Assembly: GCA_039180385.1 (NCBI GenBank)
Contig: JBCDDJ010000275.1
Span: forward strand, 1 to 8,886
Reading direction: 5' to 3'
DNA from: SIO4C1 sp039180385
GTDB lineage: Bacteria; Cyanobacteriota; Cyanobacteriia; Phormidesmidales; Phormidesmidaceae
Length of the DNA: 8,886 bases
Shown here: positions 1 through 6,948 of the stretch, piece by piece
Layout of the letters: every line of letters begins with the position of its first letter
How positions within the stretch are numbered: position 1 is the first letter of the stretch
Program-made: the position numbers and the translations under genes
Notes under the pieces: generated by a model
Database searches by the model: none
What the model was told of the DNA's origin: nothing
What the model saw: only the letters and a program-made list of their open reading frames with translations

Positions 1-33
1 ATTGCGGGTGCGATCGCGGCGTATTTGAGGTGA
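1..33 (+). CDS. Possible C-terminal tail of an upstream gene (partial)
   Basis: From base 1 the plus strand reads IAGAIAAYLR and then TGA at 31-33. The composition is compatible with the end of a real protein, and it would converge on the hydratase-family gene ending at 44. Ten codons are too few to identify a family, and the frame may be chance. The sequence left of the window would settle it. Confidence 0.2.
   Translation: MAGAIAAYLR
10..17. repeat. HIP1 octameric palindrome GCGATCGC
   Basis: GCGATCGC, the highly iterated palindrome of many cyanobacterial genomes. It supports the taxonomic reading of the window; two more copies lie at 1376 and 8727. Confidence 0.85.
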
Positions 34-43
34 TGGCCTTGGA

Positions 44-991
44 TTACTCTTTTAACTTAATCGAGATCTCCAAAGCATCTCCTGGAGCCTTATCAGGGTC
101 CAAACCAAAGTAGCGAGCTTTTAAGCGGCCCTCCTCAACCGAGACCGGCGGGGTGATTGCCCCCAAAGACAGCAAATCACCCGGCTGCAACCTCACCCCT
201 TGTGCAATCAAAGTATCCCGCAGCCAGCGTACCGAGCTGATGGGGTGCCCCATCAGCTCGGTACTGTCCCCCGAAGCGATGGTTTGCCCTGCATCATTGA
301 TTAATCGCACCTGGACTTGGCCCAAGCGAGTCATCCACGCTTCGGTTGCTTCTAAGTCTATGGGGTTTCCCATCACGCCGTAACGGGTTCCAGCATTGAC
401 GGCAACCAGGGCGGTGGCGTCCACAAGAGTGTTTTCGGCGTAGAACAAATCGGGTAGTTCCATAAAGGGGATGACGGCATCCAGGCTAGCTAAGAGTTCT
501 TCATCGGTAGTGGCAGTGTTAATAGACTCGTTGCTAACGCGCACCATCAGGTCACCCTCGGCAACGGGTCTGGCTCCAAATTCGAGAGGCAGACTATCGC
601 CGCTCTCTAGCATCATCTCTTCGAGTAAAAAACCGTAGAGAGGATGGTTAACACCAAACTGTTCTTGGGCGGTTGGGTTGGTCAACGCCGCCTTAAAGCC
701 GACGACGGGGCCTAAATCTGCTCTCAGACGACGGACAAAACCCACTTGCAGCTGCCCAGCTTGCTGGGCTGAAACCCCTGCTGTCATATTCGGGGCTGGT
801 TGCCCCAGGGCGTAGTGTTGAAACAGGGCGTTGGCGATCAGGTCGGTATAGCTCTGGGCAATTTGCAGAGGGTGCGATGTGACAACTGACCCAGGGGTTA
901 TCGAGCTGGCCCAGGCTTGACCGCCGAGCAGAGTGCCCAGACACAGGCTACCTAGAAAACGTCGCAAAAATCGCCGTTGACACCGTTTCAT
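44..991 (-). CDS. Exported 2-keto-4-pentenoate hydratase / fumarylacetoacetate hydrolase family protein
   Basis: A 315-residue protein of the MhpD-like branch of the fumarylacetoacetate hydrolase fold, whose members hydrate or decarboxylate 2-keto acids using a divalent metal. Family landmarks are in order: GFKAALTNPTAQEQFGV (residues 98-114, with K100 at the usual lysine position), AEGDL (144-148, E145 and D147 in place of the usual E-x-E metal ligands), FMELPD (176-181, E178 as third ligand), LMGHPISSVRWL (246-257, the family GHP motif) and a C-terminal QPGDLLSLGAITPP. The N-terminus is an Arg-rich stretch, a hydrophobic core and AWA-SS near residue 28, a typical Sec signal peptide, so it probably acts in the periplasm or is anchored there. 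Cytosolic MhpD lacks such a leader. The ATG at 989-991 begins the signal peptide; no strong Shine-Dalgarno precedes it. Activity and substrate are not deducible, since no meta-cleavage genes lie nearby. Confidence 0.85.
   Translation of the reverse strand: MKRCQRRFLRRFLGSLCLGTLLGGQAWASSITPGSVVTSHPLQIAQSYTDLIANALFQHYALGQPAPNMTAGVSAQQAGQLQVGFVRRLRADLGPVVGFKAALTNPTAQEQFGVNHPLYGFLLEEMMLESGDSLPLEFGARPVAEGDLMVRVSNESINTATTDEELLASLDAVIPFMELPDLFYAENTLVDATALVAVNAGTRYGVMGNPIDLEATEAWMTRLGQVQVRLINDAGQTIASGDSTELMGHPISSVRWLRDTLIAQGVRLQPGDLLSLGAITPPVSVEEGRLKARYFGLDPDKAPGDALEISIKLKE
229..264. repeat. Perfect 17-bp inverted repeat with 2-bp spacer inside the hydratase-family gene
   Basis: Arm GTACCGAGCTGATGGGG (229-245), spacer TG, and its exact reverse complement at 248-264. 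It covers codons for about residues 243-254 (S-T-E-L-M-G-H-P-I-S-S-V), including the conserved GHP. The mRNA could form a very stable hairpin here. The symmetry does not extend beyond 228/265. Confidence 0.95.
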
Positions 992-1096
992 AAGGGGGTA
1001 TGCTCACTTTATCCAATTAAGTCATGGTTATCCTAACCGCTAGTGGGTAGTTTGGGGCCAATTAGATGAAGCTTTGTGATGGGGAGTGGGTGCATA
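992..1096. other. Intergenic stretch upstream of the hydratase-family gene
   Basis: This should hold the promoter of the minus-strand gene starting at 991. I see no convincing -35/-10 pair, operator or terminator; only a 5-bp GTGAT/ATCAC symmetry near 1075-1099, which is too weak to call. Confidence 0.4.
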
Positions 1097-1389
1097 TCAC
1101 ACTGCCTGAAGATTTCTCAGCCAGGTTCGGAAACCTTGACTGGCAGCAACTTCATCTTTAAGCGCGGCTTCTAAGAAGCTGTAAAACCGATCTTCAGAGA
1201 TGTTTGGAAACGTGGGACTCTCGGAAGTTTCTGCATAGACACCGTCTTGGAGGATATAGAATCGCAGCGTTTTGCCGTTAAATCGCCAAAATTCGGGAAT
1301 ACCCATAGATATTTTTGCCAGTTGAGATGGTGAAAAACAACCCGCTGCTCACCTAGAGGAATGGTTGATTGTTGTGCGATCGCAACCAT
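1097..1389 (-). pseudogene. Uma2 family (DUF820) endonuclease-like gene with internal deletion
   Basis: Two pieces of one Uma2-type protein sit head to tail in different frames. The start (ATG 1387-1389) reads MVAIAQQST..EQRVVFHHLNWQKY, the usual N-terminus of cyanobacterial Uma2 proteins. After about 28 codons, near 1302-1306, the sequence jumps to the usual C-terminal part, MGIPEFWRFNGKTL..YILQDGVYAE..SPTFPN..FRTWLRNLQAV, ending at the TGA at 1097-1099. Intact members are about 190 residues, so roughly 90-100 residues are gone, including the PD-(D/E)xK nuclease core. The reading frame changes at the join. It abuts the transposase remnant, and an IS-linked deletion is a plausible cause. Family assignment is by recognised conserved segments and no product function is expected. 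Confidence 0.75.
1376..1383. repeat. HIP1 octameric palindrome GCGATCGC
   Basis: It lies at the 5' end of the Uma2 remnant, covering codons 3-5 (A-I-A). Confidence 0.85.
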
Positions 1390-1510
1390 TTATTCACTCC
1401 AGTGCCATCTGCTCATTCCAGTACCACAATAAGTTTTGCCCAAATTAACGGCAACATGCTCTGAGAAAAGCAAGTCTGCAAGGCTCTGTACCCAAGGTCT
1501 GACCAGCGAA

Positions 1511-2379
1511 TCAGCTGCATTTGCCCCACTGTCCATTGTTCTTACGACAGCGGACGGCGATGCGGAGAACGGGGTGGTCATATTCAGGCGCTGGTGCACT
1601 CACCAGTCCGACCTGTCGTCCGGAATGGCATGGGTCATCCATCCACTGGGCGACTGTCTTGGCAGCCTTGCGGGCACGGGCCGTGCTGTCATCTTTGGTC
1701 AATAGGAAATAACCCCGGTTTAACAGCAAGTTCACATCGGCTTGTGTGCCACCGCCACTATCAATGCGCACCAGCGTGCAGGCTCGTTTGTCCGGGGATT
1801 GGGCTATCCCCAAGGTCTGCTCAGTGGCTTGAATCAACGGTTGGAGGGCCTTCGCCAATTGGGTTTTGCCCTCGTGGCAAAGGCCGCTTTCGGACCACAG
1901 GGTTGACCACTCATATCCGCATCCAGAATTTGAATAGTCGTGCTGTGGTCATGCCCATACCCTTGACTATAGCGACGATCAATCTCTGCCATGGCCGATT
2001 CCATTTGCTCGACTGTCTCTTGGGTACTCGCATTCAGAGTCTCCTGGATCACCGACTGTTCGGCACAGCGTTCTCAACCAAAGGCTTGCTGAAGACCCGG
2101 GTCACTGCGCACCAATTTATTCACCTCGAAGATGCCCTGAGCACCACACAGGATACCGATAAAGCCATCATAGAGTTTCTCGATAGGACTATCCTTCACC
2201 CGCTTTTGCTCAATCGTCACCTGCTCGCTAATCGGGCCAAACAGATCCAAACTATTCAACTTTGCTCTCACCCCGGCCAGGAAGCTGCGGGCGCTATAGT
2301 GGCTTTCCATCTCATTGGCAGGGGGCAAGATGGGGGGGTAGACTTTAAGGTATCCATTGTGATGCACCTTGAAAACTTT
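1511..2379 (-). pseudogene. DDE transposase pseudogene (one nonsense codon, two deletions)
   Basis: The translated pieces read as one DDE transposase. The N-terminal part runs from about 2379 to an in-frame TGA at 2074-2076 (..LQQAFG*ERCAEQ..), where CGA (Arg) would be expected. The same frame continues as ..IQETLNAST..HSTTIQILDADMSGQPCGPKAAFAT; LDAD looks like the first catalytic Asp. Near 1880-1888 it jumps frame, with an apparent loss of a few dozen residues, to TQLAKALQPLIQATEQ..LVRIDSGGGTQADVNLLLNRGY, where RIDSGG looks like the second Asp. After RCRKNNGQWG (about 1520) it is broken again. LVRPWVQSLADLLFSEH, in another frame down to about 1430, may be part of the C-terminus. The start is unclear: GTG at 2365-2367 is open, but basic coding also lies upstream. 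It belongs to the wide IS4/IS1380-like DDE group; I could not fix the family. Confidence 0.75.
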
Positions 2380-2435
2380 GGTTTACGCTTTCAAGCCTTC
2401 ATCACTTTTCCTCTTTTGGCAATACGTTTAGCGAT

Positions 2436-2464
2436 TTGACCTCGGGCATCCTGCCCTTTATTTG
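2436..2464 (+). promoter_or_regulatory. Weak candidate promoter for the serine hydrolase gene
   Basis: TTGACC (2436-2441) and TATTTG (2459-2464) are 17 bp apart. The -35 is good and the -10 poor (3 of 6). A small hairpin GGGCA-TCC-TGCCC at 2444-2456 with a following TTTATTT lies in the spacer and could instead be a weak terminator. A GGGAG at 2493-2497 could serve as ribosome binding site for GTG 2509. Confidence 0.25.
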
Positions 2465-2508
2465 GCCCAAATTTGGGTAGTTAGAGCAAGTCGGGAGCTT
2501 CAGTTACA

Positions 2509-4085
2509 GTGTTTCAAGCGAATGGAACTAAGAAAGCGAATACTCAACGTAATAGGGTTCTCCCAGAATGGTTGAAGTATGGGCTATCGTTCATTCTAGG
2601 ACTCCTGATGACCGTCACTATTCATAGTGAGCATACGGTTACTAATGCGGCTGAGAGAGCCGTTCCAACCGCAATTATTGAGCGTATAGAAACCTTGTAC
2701 AGCGAGAGATTGAGCGTGCAGGTCTCCCCGGCGGCGCGTTTGCTATCGTGGCTGGAGATGAAGTACTGGTTGCGAAAGGCGTCGGCGTTGCAGACCGCGT
2801 GACGCAAGAGCCTGTCACGTTAGATACAGCCTATGCTATCGGTTCTGTGGCCAAGAATTTTACGTCTACGGCGATCTTGCAGCTCCGAGATAGCGGACTG
2901 CTCAACCTAGATGATCCAGTACAGCAGCATCTACCCTGGTTTCAAGTGGCTGACGAAGCGGCATCTGCTCAGATTACCATCCGTCAATTGCTGACTCATA
3001 CGAGCGGACTTCCTGGTAACTCTCATAGTGTCGTCTGGCAGGATCGTCAACGCATCCGTCCTTCTCTTGAGCAGGGAGTTCGAGCCTTAAAAGATGTGCG
3101 TTTAGCTAGCGCTCCCGGCACTCAATTTGAGTATGCAAACATGGGCTACAGTGTCTTAGGTATGGTGATAGAAGCTGTTTCTAATCAATCTTATGACAGT
3201 TACTTGCAGACCCAGATATTGGCACCCTTAAAGATGACGAACAGTGCCACTCAGTTAGATCGGGTAGCGAAATTAGACGTTGCGACGCCTTACGACACCT
3301 TGTTTGGGTTCTCGGTAAAGGCATCACCGCCGGAAGAAACTATGGGTAGCTATCTCGGGCCTGCCGGAGGAACGCTGCACTCAACCGCCGCAGATATGGC
3401 CCGCTACGTGATGGCTCATCTTGGCACACTATCCCTACCTAATCTTTCAGAAGAGTCTTTAACCGAAGCTCACTTTGACGGTAGAAAGATAGGTCAGAAT
3501 ACCTTCTATAACTTGGCTTGGAGCAGTATGGAGGTTGACGGCGTTCCACTAGTCGCGCATAACGGGAATACAAACGGCTCTTCTTCAGCTATCTTCTTAC
3601 TGCCTGAACAAAATATAGGAGGTATCTTGCTAATCGGTGCAGGAACTTCTGGGCTACAAGACCAAATTGGGTTAGGCATCGTTAAACAGTTATTGGATCA
3701 GCCATTGGAGAGAGAAGAAACCTACGATCTTTGGAAGCGGATTAGTAAAGCGTTGCTAGGCATTAGCATTGTCTCTCTTTTGCTACTGATTGGCTTAGGA
3801 TGGACAATTCGACAACAGCAGTTTCATTCCTCATTACGTCTCTGGCTGTTGGCGAGTAGAGCTTTATTCTTTTCTGTTCTCTCAGGATTGAGCTGGTGGC
3901 TAGCGATAGGAATACTGCCTAGTCTCTTTCAACTTCCACAACCCTTCGGCATTTACGGATGGTCAGTCGATCTGTTTATTGGTGTTGGACTACTGCTTCT
4001 AAGTACTACTTTCTGGGCCATCTATAGTACGATTGTAACTTTTCGCAGAGAGCTGGTGGTATGCCAACAAATAGATGATAGGTAG
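2509..4085 (+). pseudogene. Membrane-anchored serine hydrolase, class C beta-lactamase/PBP family, with a -1 frameshift
   Basis: The body (GTG 2748 to TAG 4083-4085, 445 residues) has the three serine-enzyme motifs. These are S-V-A-K (33-36, nucleophile S33), Y-A-N (129-131) and H-N-G (271-273) in the KTG position. It also has the family segments LLTHTSGLPG and GPAGGTLHSTAADMARY. After the hydrolase domain come about three hydrophobic helices (roughly residues 335-430), so it is anchored in a membrane. The usual N-terminus is missing from this frame and is found in the frame starting at GTG 2509. That frame has a hydrophobic anchor or signal (YGLSFILGLLMTVTIH) followed by AIIERIE; the body frame continues NLVQREIERAGLPGGAFAIV. 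One missing base would join them into about 525 residues. Likely peptidoglycan or peptide hydrolysis outside the cytoplasm; true beta-lactamase activity is not implied. A sequencing error is possible. Confidence 0.8.
2682..2747 (+). other. Frameshift interval in the serine hydrolase gene
   Basis: The body frame is blocked upstream by TGA at 2679-2681 while the N-terminal frame stays open to 2802, so the shift must lie between. Homology-like reading (..IIERIE then NLVQREIERAGLPGG..) places it at the AAA of 2690-2692, consistent with loss of one base. No slippery heptamer is present that would suggest programmed frameshifting. Confidence 0.65.
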
Positions 4086-4094
4086 CTCCTCTCT

Positions 4095-4120
4095 AAAAAG
4101 CTTGTATATAAAGGCTTTTG
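4095..4120. terminator. Candidate bidirectional terminator between converging genes
   Basis: AAAAGCTT (4096-4103) pairs with AAGGCTTTT (4112-4119) in an 8-bp stem with one G-U pair and a loop of about 8 bases. There are T-runs at the 3' side on either strand. It is AU-rich and so not strong, but it is well placed: after the hydrolase stop at 4085, and after the original parA stop at 4233 on the other strand. Confidence 0.4.
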
Positions 4121-4248
4121 AAAAAAAATGTCCATCACTAATATTTGACACACCACTAGGCTGACTAGGCATAGTGAAGGCAGCAACAGCGTTCTGTCGC
4201 ATCAAGGATCAGTAGAGAAGGAAATCAGGTATTTAAGCAGAGCCAGTT

Positions 4249-4254
4249 GTAGAA
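4249..4254. repeat. Target-site duplication GTAGAA, left copy
   Basis: GTAGAA immediately left of the IS terminal repeat, identical to 5936-5941. Joining the two flanks through one copy restores a continuous parA reading frame, which independently supports it. Confidence 0.9.
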
Positions 4255-4271
4255 CCGACATTCCGCAGGTT
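4255..4271 (+). repeat. IS1634-type left terminal inverted repeat
   Basis: CCGACATTCCGCAGGTT; its inner 14 bp are the exact reverse complement of 5919-5932. Confidence 0.9.
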
Positions 4272-4317
4272 AGGTCACAAAATGAACTAATTTAGTCGGT
4301 ATCGTTTTTTGGAGTCG

Positions 4318-5916
4318 ATGTGGCCTATGCGAGTTGAAGATATCGATCATCTCGGCATCGTAGCTGGCATTGTAGACGAAATTGGCCTGGAGGCACGAGT
4401 CAATAGTTGTCTAGGTACCCATCCCCAGCAAAGAGTGAGTCCAGGGCAAGGCATCAAAGCGATGATACTCAATGGCCTTGGCTTTGTGAGTGCGCCGTTG
4501 TATCTGTACGAAGACTTCTTCTTAGGGAAAGCGACGGCCCACCTGCTGGGAGCGGGGATAGAAGCGGCCCACCTCAACGATGACTCCCTGGGACGACTGC
4601 TCGATAAAGTCTGGGATTATGGACCTAGCCAATTGTTCAGCCTGGTGGCGATGGATGCCTATCGAGGTTACGAGCTAGAGGTGCGTCGATATCATCTCGA
4701 TAGCAGTAGTTTGAGCGTGCATGGAGCCTATGCGGAAACGGGGTCAGAGCCGGGTTGTATCGAGATCACCCACGGCTACTCCAAAGACCACCGCCCAGAC
4801 CTCAAGCAGTTTGTGGTGGAGATGATTTGTGGTAACGATGGCGAGGTGCCTCTAGGCTTTGAGGTGGGCAGCGGCAATCAATCGGATAAAGCCGTCTTCG
4901 GTCAACGATTCAAGGCCTTTGCTCAGCAGTGGGATGTCGATGGGCTGCTGGTTGCCGATAGTGCGCTTTATAGTGAAGAAAACCTCACCACCTTGGGCAG
5001 CTTACGTTGGATTACAAGAGTTCCCTTGACCCTCACCGCAGCTCAGGAGTTAGTCACATGCGTGCCTGAGGCAGCCTTTGAGGAGGCTCAACGAGAAGGC
5101 TATCGTCTGAGCAGTGTGTGTACTACCTATGGCGGGGTTCAACAAATCTGGGTGGTGGTGGAGAGCCAGGCTCGGGTGGAGAGCGACTGCCGCCAGCTCG
5201 ACAAACAAATCGAAAAACAGGGCAAACAAGCCAACAAAGCCTTTCGGGCTCAGGGTAAAACTGACTTTAGCTGTGCTCAAGATGCGCTCAATCAGGCTCA
5301 AGCCTTAGCAGCTCAATGGCGCTATCACACCCTGAGTCAGCTTGAGGTGGTCGAACACCCCCATTATGGTCAATCCGGGCGGCCTAAAAAGGGCGCTATC
5401 CCCACTCACTTCACCTATCGTGTCACCGGCACAGTGGTGACGGATGCGGGTTCAATTGAACAAGCCAAACGTAAGGCAGGTCGCTTCATTCTCGCCACCA
5501 ATGCACTAGAAGATGAGCTCACATCGGAAGCGATTTTGAGTGATTACAAAGGTCAACAAGCTCCCGAACGTGGGTTTGGTATCCTCAAAGACCCGTTGTT
5601 TTTTAGCTCTAGTGTGTTTCTCAAAACCCCGCAACGCATTGCCGCATTGGCAATGATCATGGGTTTGTGTGTAATGGTGTATACTTTGGCCCAACGGCAG
5701 CTGCGTCAAGCCTTGAGCACGGCCAACGAAACCGTGGCTGACCAGCGCAAGCGGCCCACTCAAAACCCGACCCTACGTTGGATTTTTCAATGCTTTCAGG
5801 CAATCCATCTAGTTTGGCTCAACGGCCAGACTCAGATTTCCAACTTGACGCCTGAACGACTGAAAATCCTCAGGTTTCTGGGAGCTCCTTGCCAAAAGTA
5901 TTATCTGATTTGCTGA
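4318..5916 (+). CDS. IS1634 family transposase
   Basis: A DDE transposase that excises and inserts the surrounding element. The N-terminal part reads RVEDIDHLGIVAGIVDEIGL, the DUF4277-type domain of IS1634 transposases. Catalytic residues are visible (numbered from the TTG at 4309, three codons before the start chosen here): D131 in HLDSSSLSVHG, D217 in LLVADSALYS, and E420 in APERGFGILKDPLFF. Between the second Asp and the Glu is a long charged insertion (about 290-360), as is usual in the family. The length of about 532 residues is normal and no lesion is seen. The open frame starts at TTG 4309; ATG 4318 is preferred, with GGAG at 4311-4314 three bases upstream. ATG 4327 is also possible. 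The stop TGA (5914-5916) lies just before the right terminal repeat. Confidence 0.93.
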   Translation: MWPMRVEDIDHLGIVAGIVDEIGLEARVNSCLGTHPQQRVSPGQGIKAMILNGLGFVSAPLYLYEDFFLGKATAHLLGAGIEAAHLNDDSLGRLLDKVWDYGPSQLFSLVAMDAYRGYELEVRRYHLDSSSLSVHGAYAETGSEPGCIEITHGYSKDHRPDLKQFVVEMICGNDGEVPLGFEVGSGNQSDKAVFGQRFKAFAQQWDVDGLLVADSALYSEENLTTLGSLRWITRVPLTLTAAQELVTCVPEAAFEEAQREGYRLSSVCTTYGGVQQIWVVVESQARVESDCRQLDKQIEKQGKQANKAFRAQGKTDFSCAQDALNQAQALAAQWRYHTLSQLEVVEHPHYGQSGRPKKGAIPTHFTYRVTGTVVTDAGSIEQAKRKAGRFILATNALEDELTSEAILSDYKGQQAPERGFGILKDPLFFSSSVFLKTPQRIAALAMIMGLCVMVYTLAQRQLRQALSTANETVADQRKRPTQNPTLRWIFQCFQAIHLVWLNGQTQISNLTPERLKILRFLGAPCQKYYLIC

Positions 5917-6948
5917 TCAACCTGCGGAATGTGCGGTAGAAGAGAATTGACTAGAAGGTAAATTTAACCCAGTTTGCCTAGCAATTTTCTGGGATAAACT
6001 CTTAAAGTCGTCATATACCTTCTTGACTGCAGAAACATGAGATCCAATTGCGCCATCTGCTGGCTTGAGATGAAAAATGGGTTTATGTGCATCTTGGGCC
6101 ATAGGCATCAAGCTTTGATAGTGTTTGAGCAGTGCCAAGCGATTTGGATCAGTGGATAGGGTTAAGGCTACATCATCTTGGCTCTGAATAACTTCTGAAC
6201 CGTAAGTGCTTGGAATACGTTCTATCCATCGTTGAAATGCTTTCACTGGTCGGTCAAATCGCACACCATGTTGCAAAATAATGTAACCAACAGGTTGCAT
6301 TCGTCCTATTGGTAATGCAAGACTGGGTGCGGGGTTTTTAGGGATACGTTCTTTCCACTCTTCACGCCATCGTCGTAGTGTGGGTCCTAAATTTTTCAAG
6401 CCTTGTAAAGAGAAAAGGTCTGGAGAGAGAGGCACTACAATATAATCTGATGCTATGAGTGCTGCTCGATTAATTGCGCCTAGATTAGGTCCTAAATCAA
6501 CTAGCACAACGTCAGCTTGGCTACTTGTTGCAGCTTGGCTTGTTAATCTCCAGAAGGCAGAGATAACCCTGAAAGCTCTTTCCTTACGATCTAGGCAATC
6601 TGGCCACTGAGAAGACAGTTCATCCTCAAACCCGGAAAGCTGCAAATCTCCAATTAAAAGACTCAATCCATCTTCGATTTTTTCTAGTTCCGGGGAAGCG
6701 ATGTCTCCTGTCCCACTTAGCAAGGGTTTCACACAGCGGAACACAGTATTATAGCCATCACTCCCTTCCCAAATTTCTTCCAGGCGATCTTCATCGAGAA
6801 AAGCAGCTGTCAAGTTGGCTTGGGGATCTAGATCAGCTGCGACTACCCGGAGTCCCAAATCGAAATACATCCAAGCTAAATGATAGACAAGGGATGTTTT
6901 CCCAACTCCTCCCTTATTATTGAAGAAAGCAATAATGGGTGGATTCAT
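5917..6948 (-). CDS. ParA/MinD-type ATPase, C-terminus rewritten by the IS insertion
   Basis: A 343-residue SIMIBI-class ATPase. The deviant Walker A KGGVGKTS occupies residues 12-19, with signature lysine K12. Other landmarks are Walker A' ADLDPQANLT (38-47), Walker B VVLVDLGPN (148-156, D152) and the ParA-type segment VVPLSPDLFSLQGLKNL. No N-terminal helix-turn-helix is present, so it resembles the short, type Ib-like or orphan ParA proteins, though with a longer C-terminal part. Such ATPases dimerise on ATP, often on DNA, and position plasmids, chromosomes or protein complexes. Its ATG overlaps the stop of the upstream AlbA_2 gene by 4 bp (ATGA, 6945-6948), implying coupled translation; AGGGAAAG just upstream is a usable ribosome binding site. 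The last residues (AHSAG) and stop codon come from the IS right end. Before insertion the protein would have ended ..SSTTGSA, so the fold should be intact. No ParB-like partner is seen. Confidence 0.9.
   Translation of the reverse strand: MNPPIIAFFNNKGGVGKTSLVYHLAWMYFDLGLRVVAADLDPQANLTAAFLDEDRLEEIWEGSDGYNTVFRCVKPLLSGTGDIASPELEKIEDGLSLLIGDLQLSGFEDELSSQWPDCLDRKERAFRVISAFWRLTSQAATSSQADVVLVDLGPNLGAINRAALIASDYIVVPLSPDLFSLQGLKNLGPTLRRWREEWKERIPKNPAPSLALPIGRMQPVGYIILQHGVRFDRPVKAFQRWIERIPSTYGSEVIQSQDDVALTLSTDPNRLALLKHYQSLMPMAQDAHKPIFHLKPADGAIGSHVSAVKKVYDDFKSLSQKIARQTGLNLPSSQFSSTAHSAG
5919..5935 (-). repeat. IS1634-type right terminal inverted repeat
   Basis: AACCTGCGGAATGTGCG. It overlaps the stop codon (5917-5919) and encodes the final residues of the altered ParA-like protein. 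Confidence 0.9.
5936..5941. repeat. Target-site duplication GTAGAA, right copy
   Basis: Direct repeat of 4249-4254, immediately outside the right terminal repeat. Confidence 0.9.

Larger units (their letters stand above)
1431..2480 (-). mobile_element. Degraded insertion sequence remnant
   Basis: An old IS whose transposase is described in the next entry. The ends are approximate. A short CCCAAATT at 1439-1446 is matched in inverted orientation by AATTTGGG at 2470-2477, and both lie just outside the transposase-like coding, so they are candidates for worn terminal repeats. The match is only 8 bp and part of a local palindrome (CCCAAATTTGGG, 2466-2477). No target duplication is visible. Confidence 0.5.
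4255..5935 (+). mobile_element. IS1634-family insertion sequence, complete
   Basis: A 1681-bp element bounded by terminal inverted repeats CCGACATTCCGCAGGTT (4255-4271) and AACCTGCGGAATGTGCG (5919-5935). The inner 14 bp (ACATTCCGCAGGTT) match exactly and the outermost base also matches. It is flanked by the 6-bp duplication GTAGAA, in line with the 5-6 bp duplications known for IS1634. It carries one intact transposase. The undamaged ORF and exact duplication point to a recent insertion. It sits within the last codons of the minus-strand parA-like gene. Confidence 0.93.

Noticed and set aside
360..373. Second small symmetry ATGGG-GTTT-CCCAT in the hydratase-family gene
   Set aside because: A 5-bp stem is expected by chance; it encodes an MGNP stretch and does not compare with the 17-bp palindrome.
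153..383. Plus-strand frame containing TELMG.PISSV, like the opposite gene
   Set aside because: The similarity comes only from the 36-bp palindrome being read on both strands; the rest is shadow sequence.
1594..2439. Long plus-strand open frame (281 codons)
   Set aside because: It lies antisense to the transposase remnant, whose minus-strand translation has clear DDE motifs. The plus-strand protein resembles no family and has arbitrary composition.
2682..2747. Programmed -1 frameshifting in the serine hydrolase gene
   Set aside because: No X-XXY-YYZ slippery heptamer and no strong downstream hairpin are visible. This family is not known for frameshifting, so a one-base deletion or sequencing error is simpler.
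3999..4205. Minus-strand frame between the hydrolase gene and the IS (68 codons)
   Set aside because: It overlaps the hydrolase 3' end and the candidate terminator, has no ribosome binding site and shows no recognisable domain.
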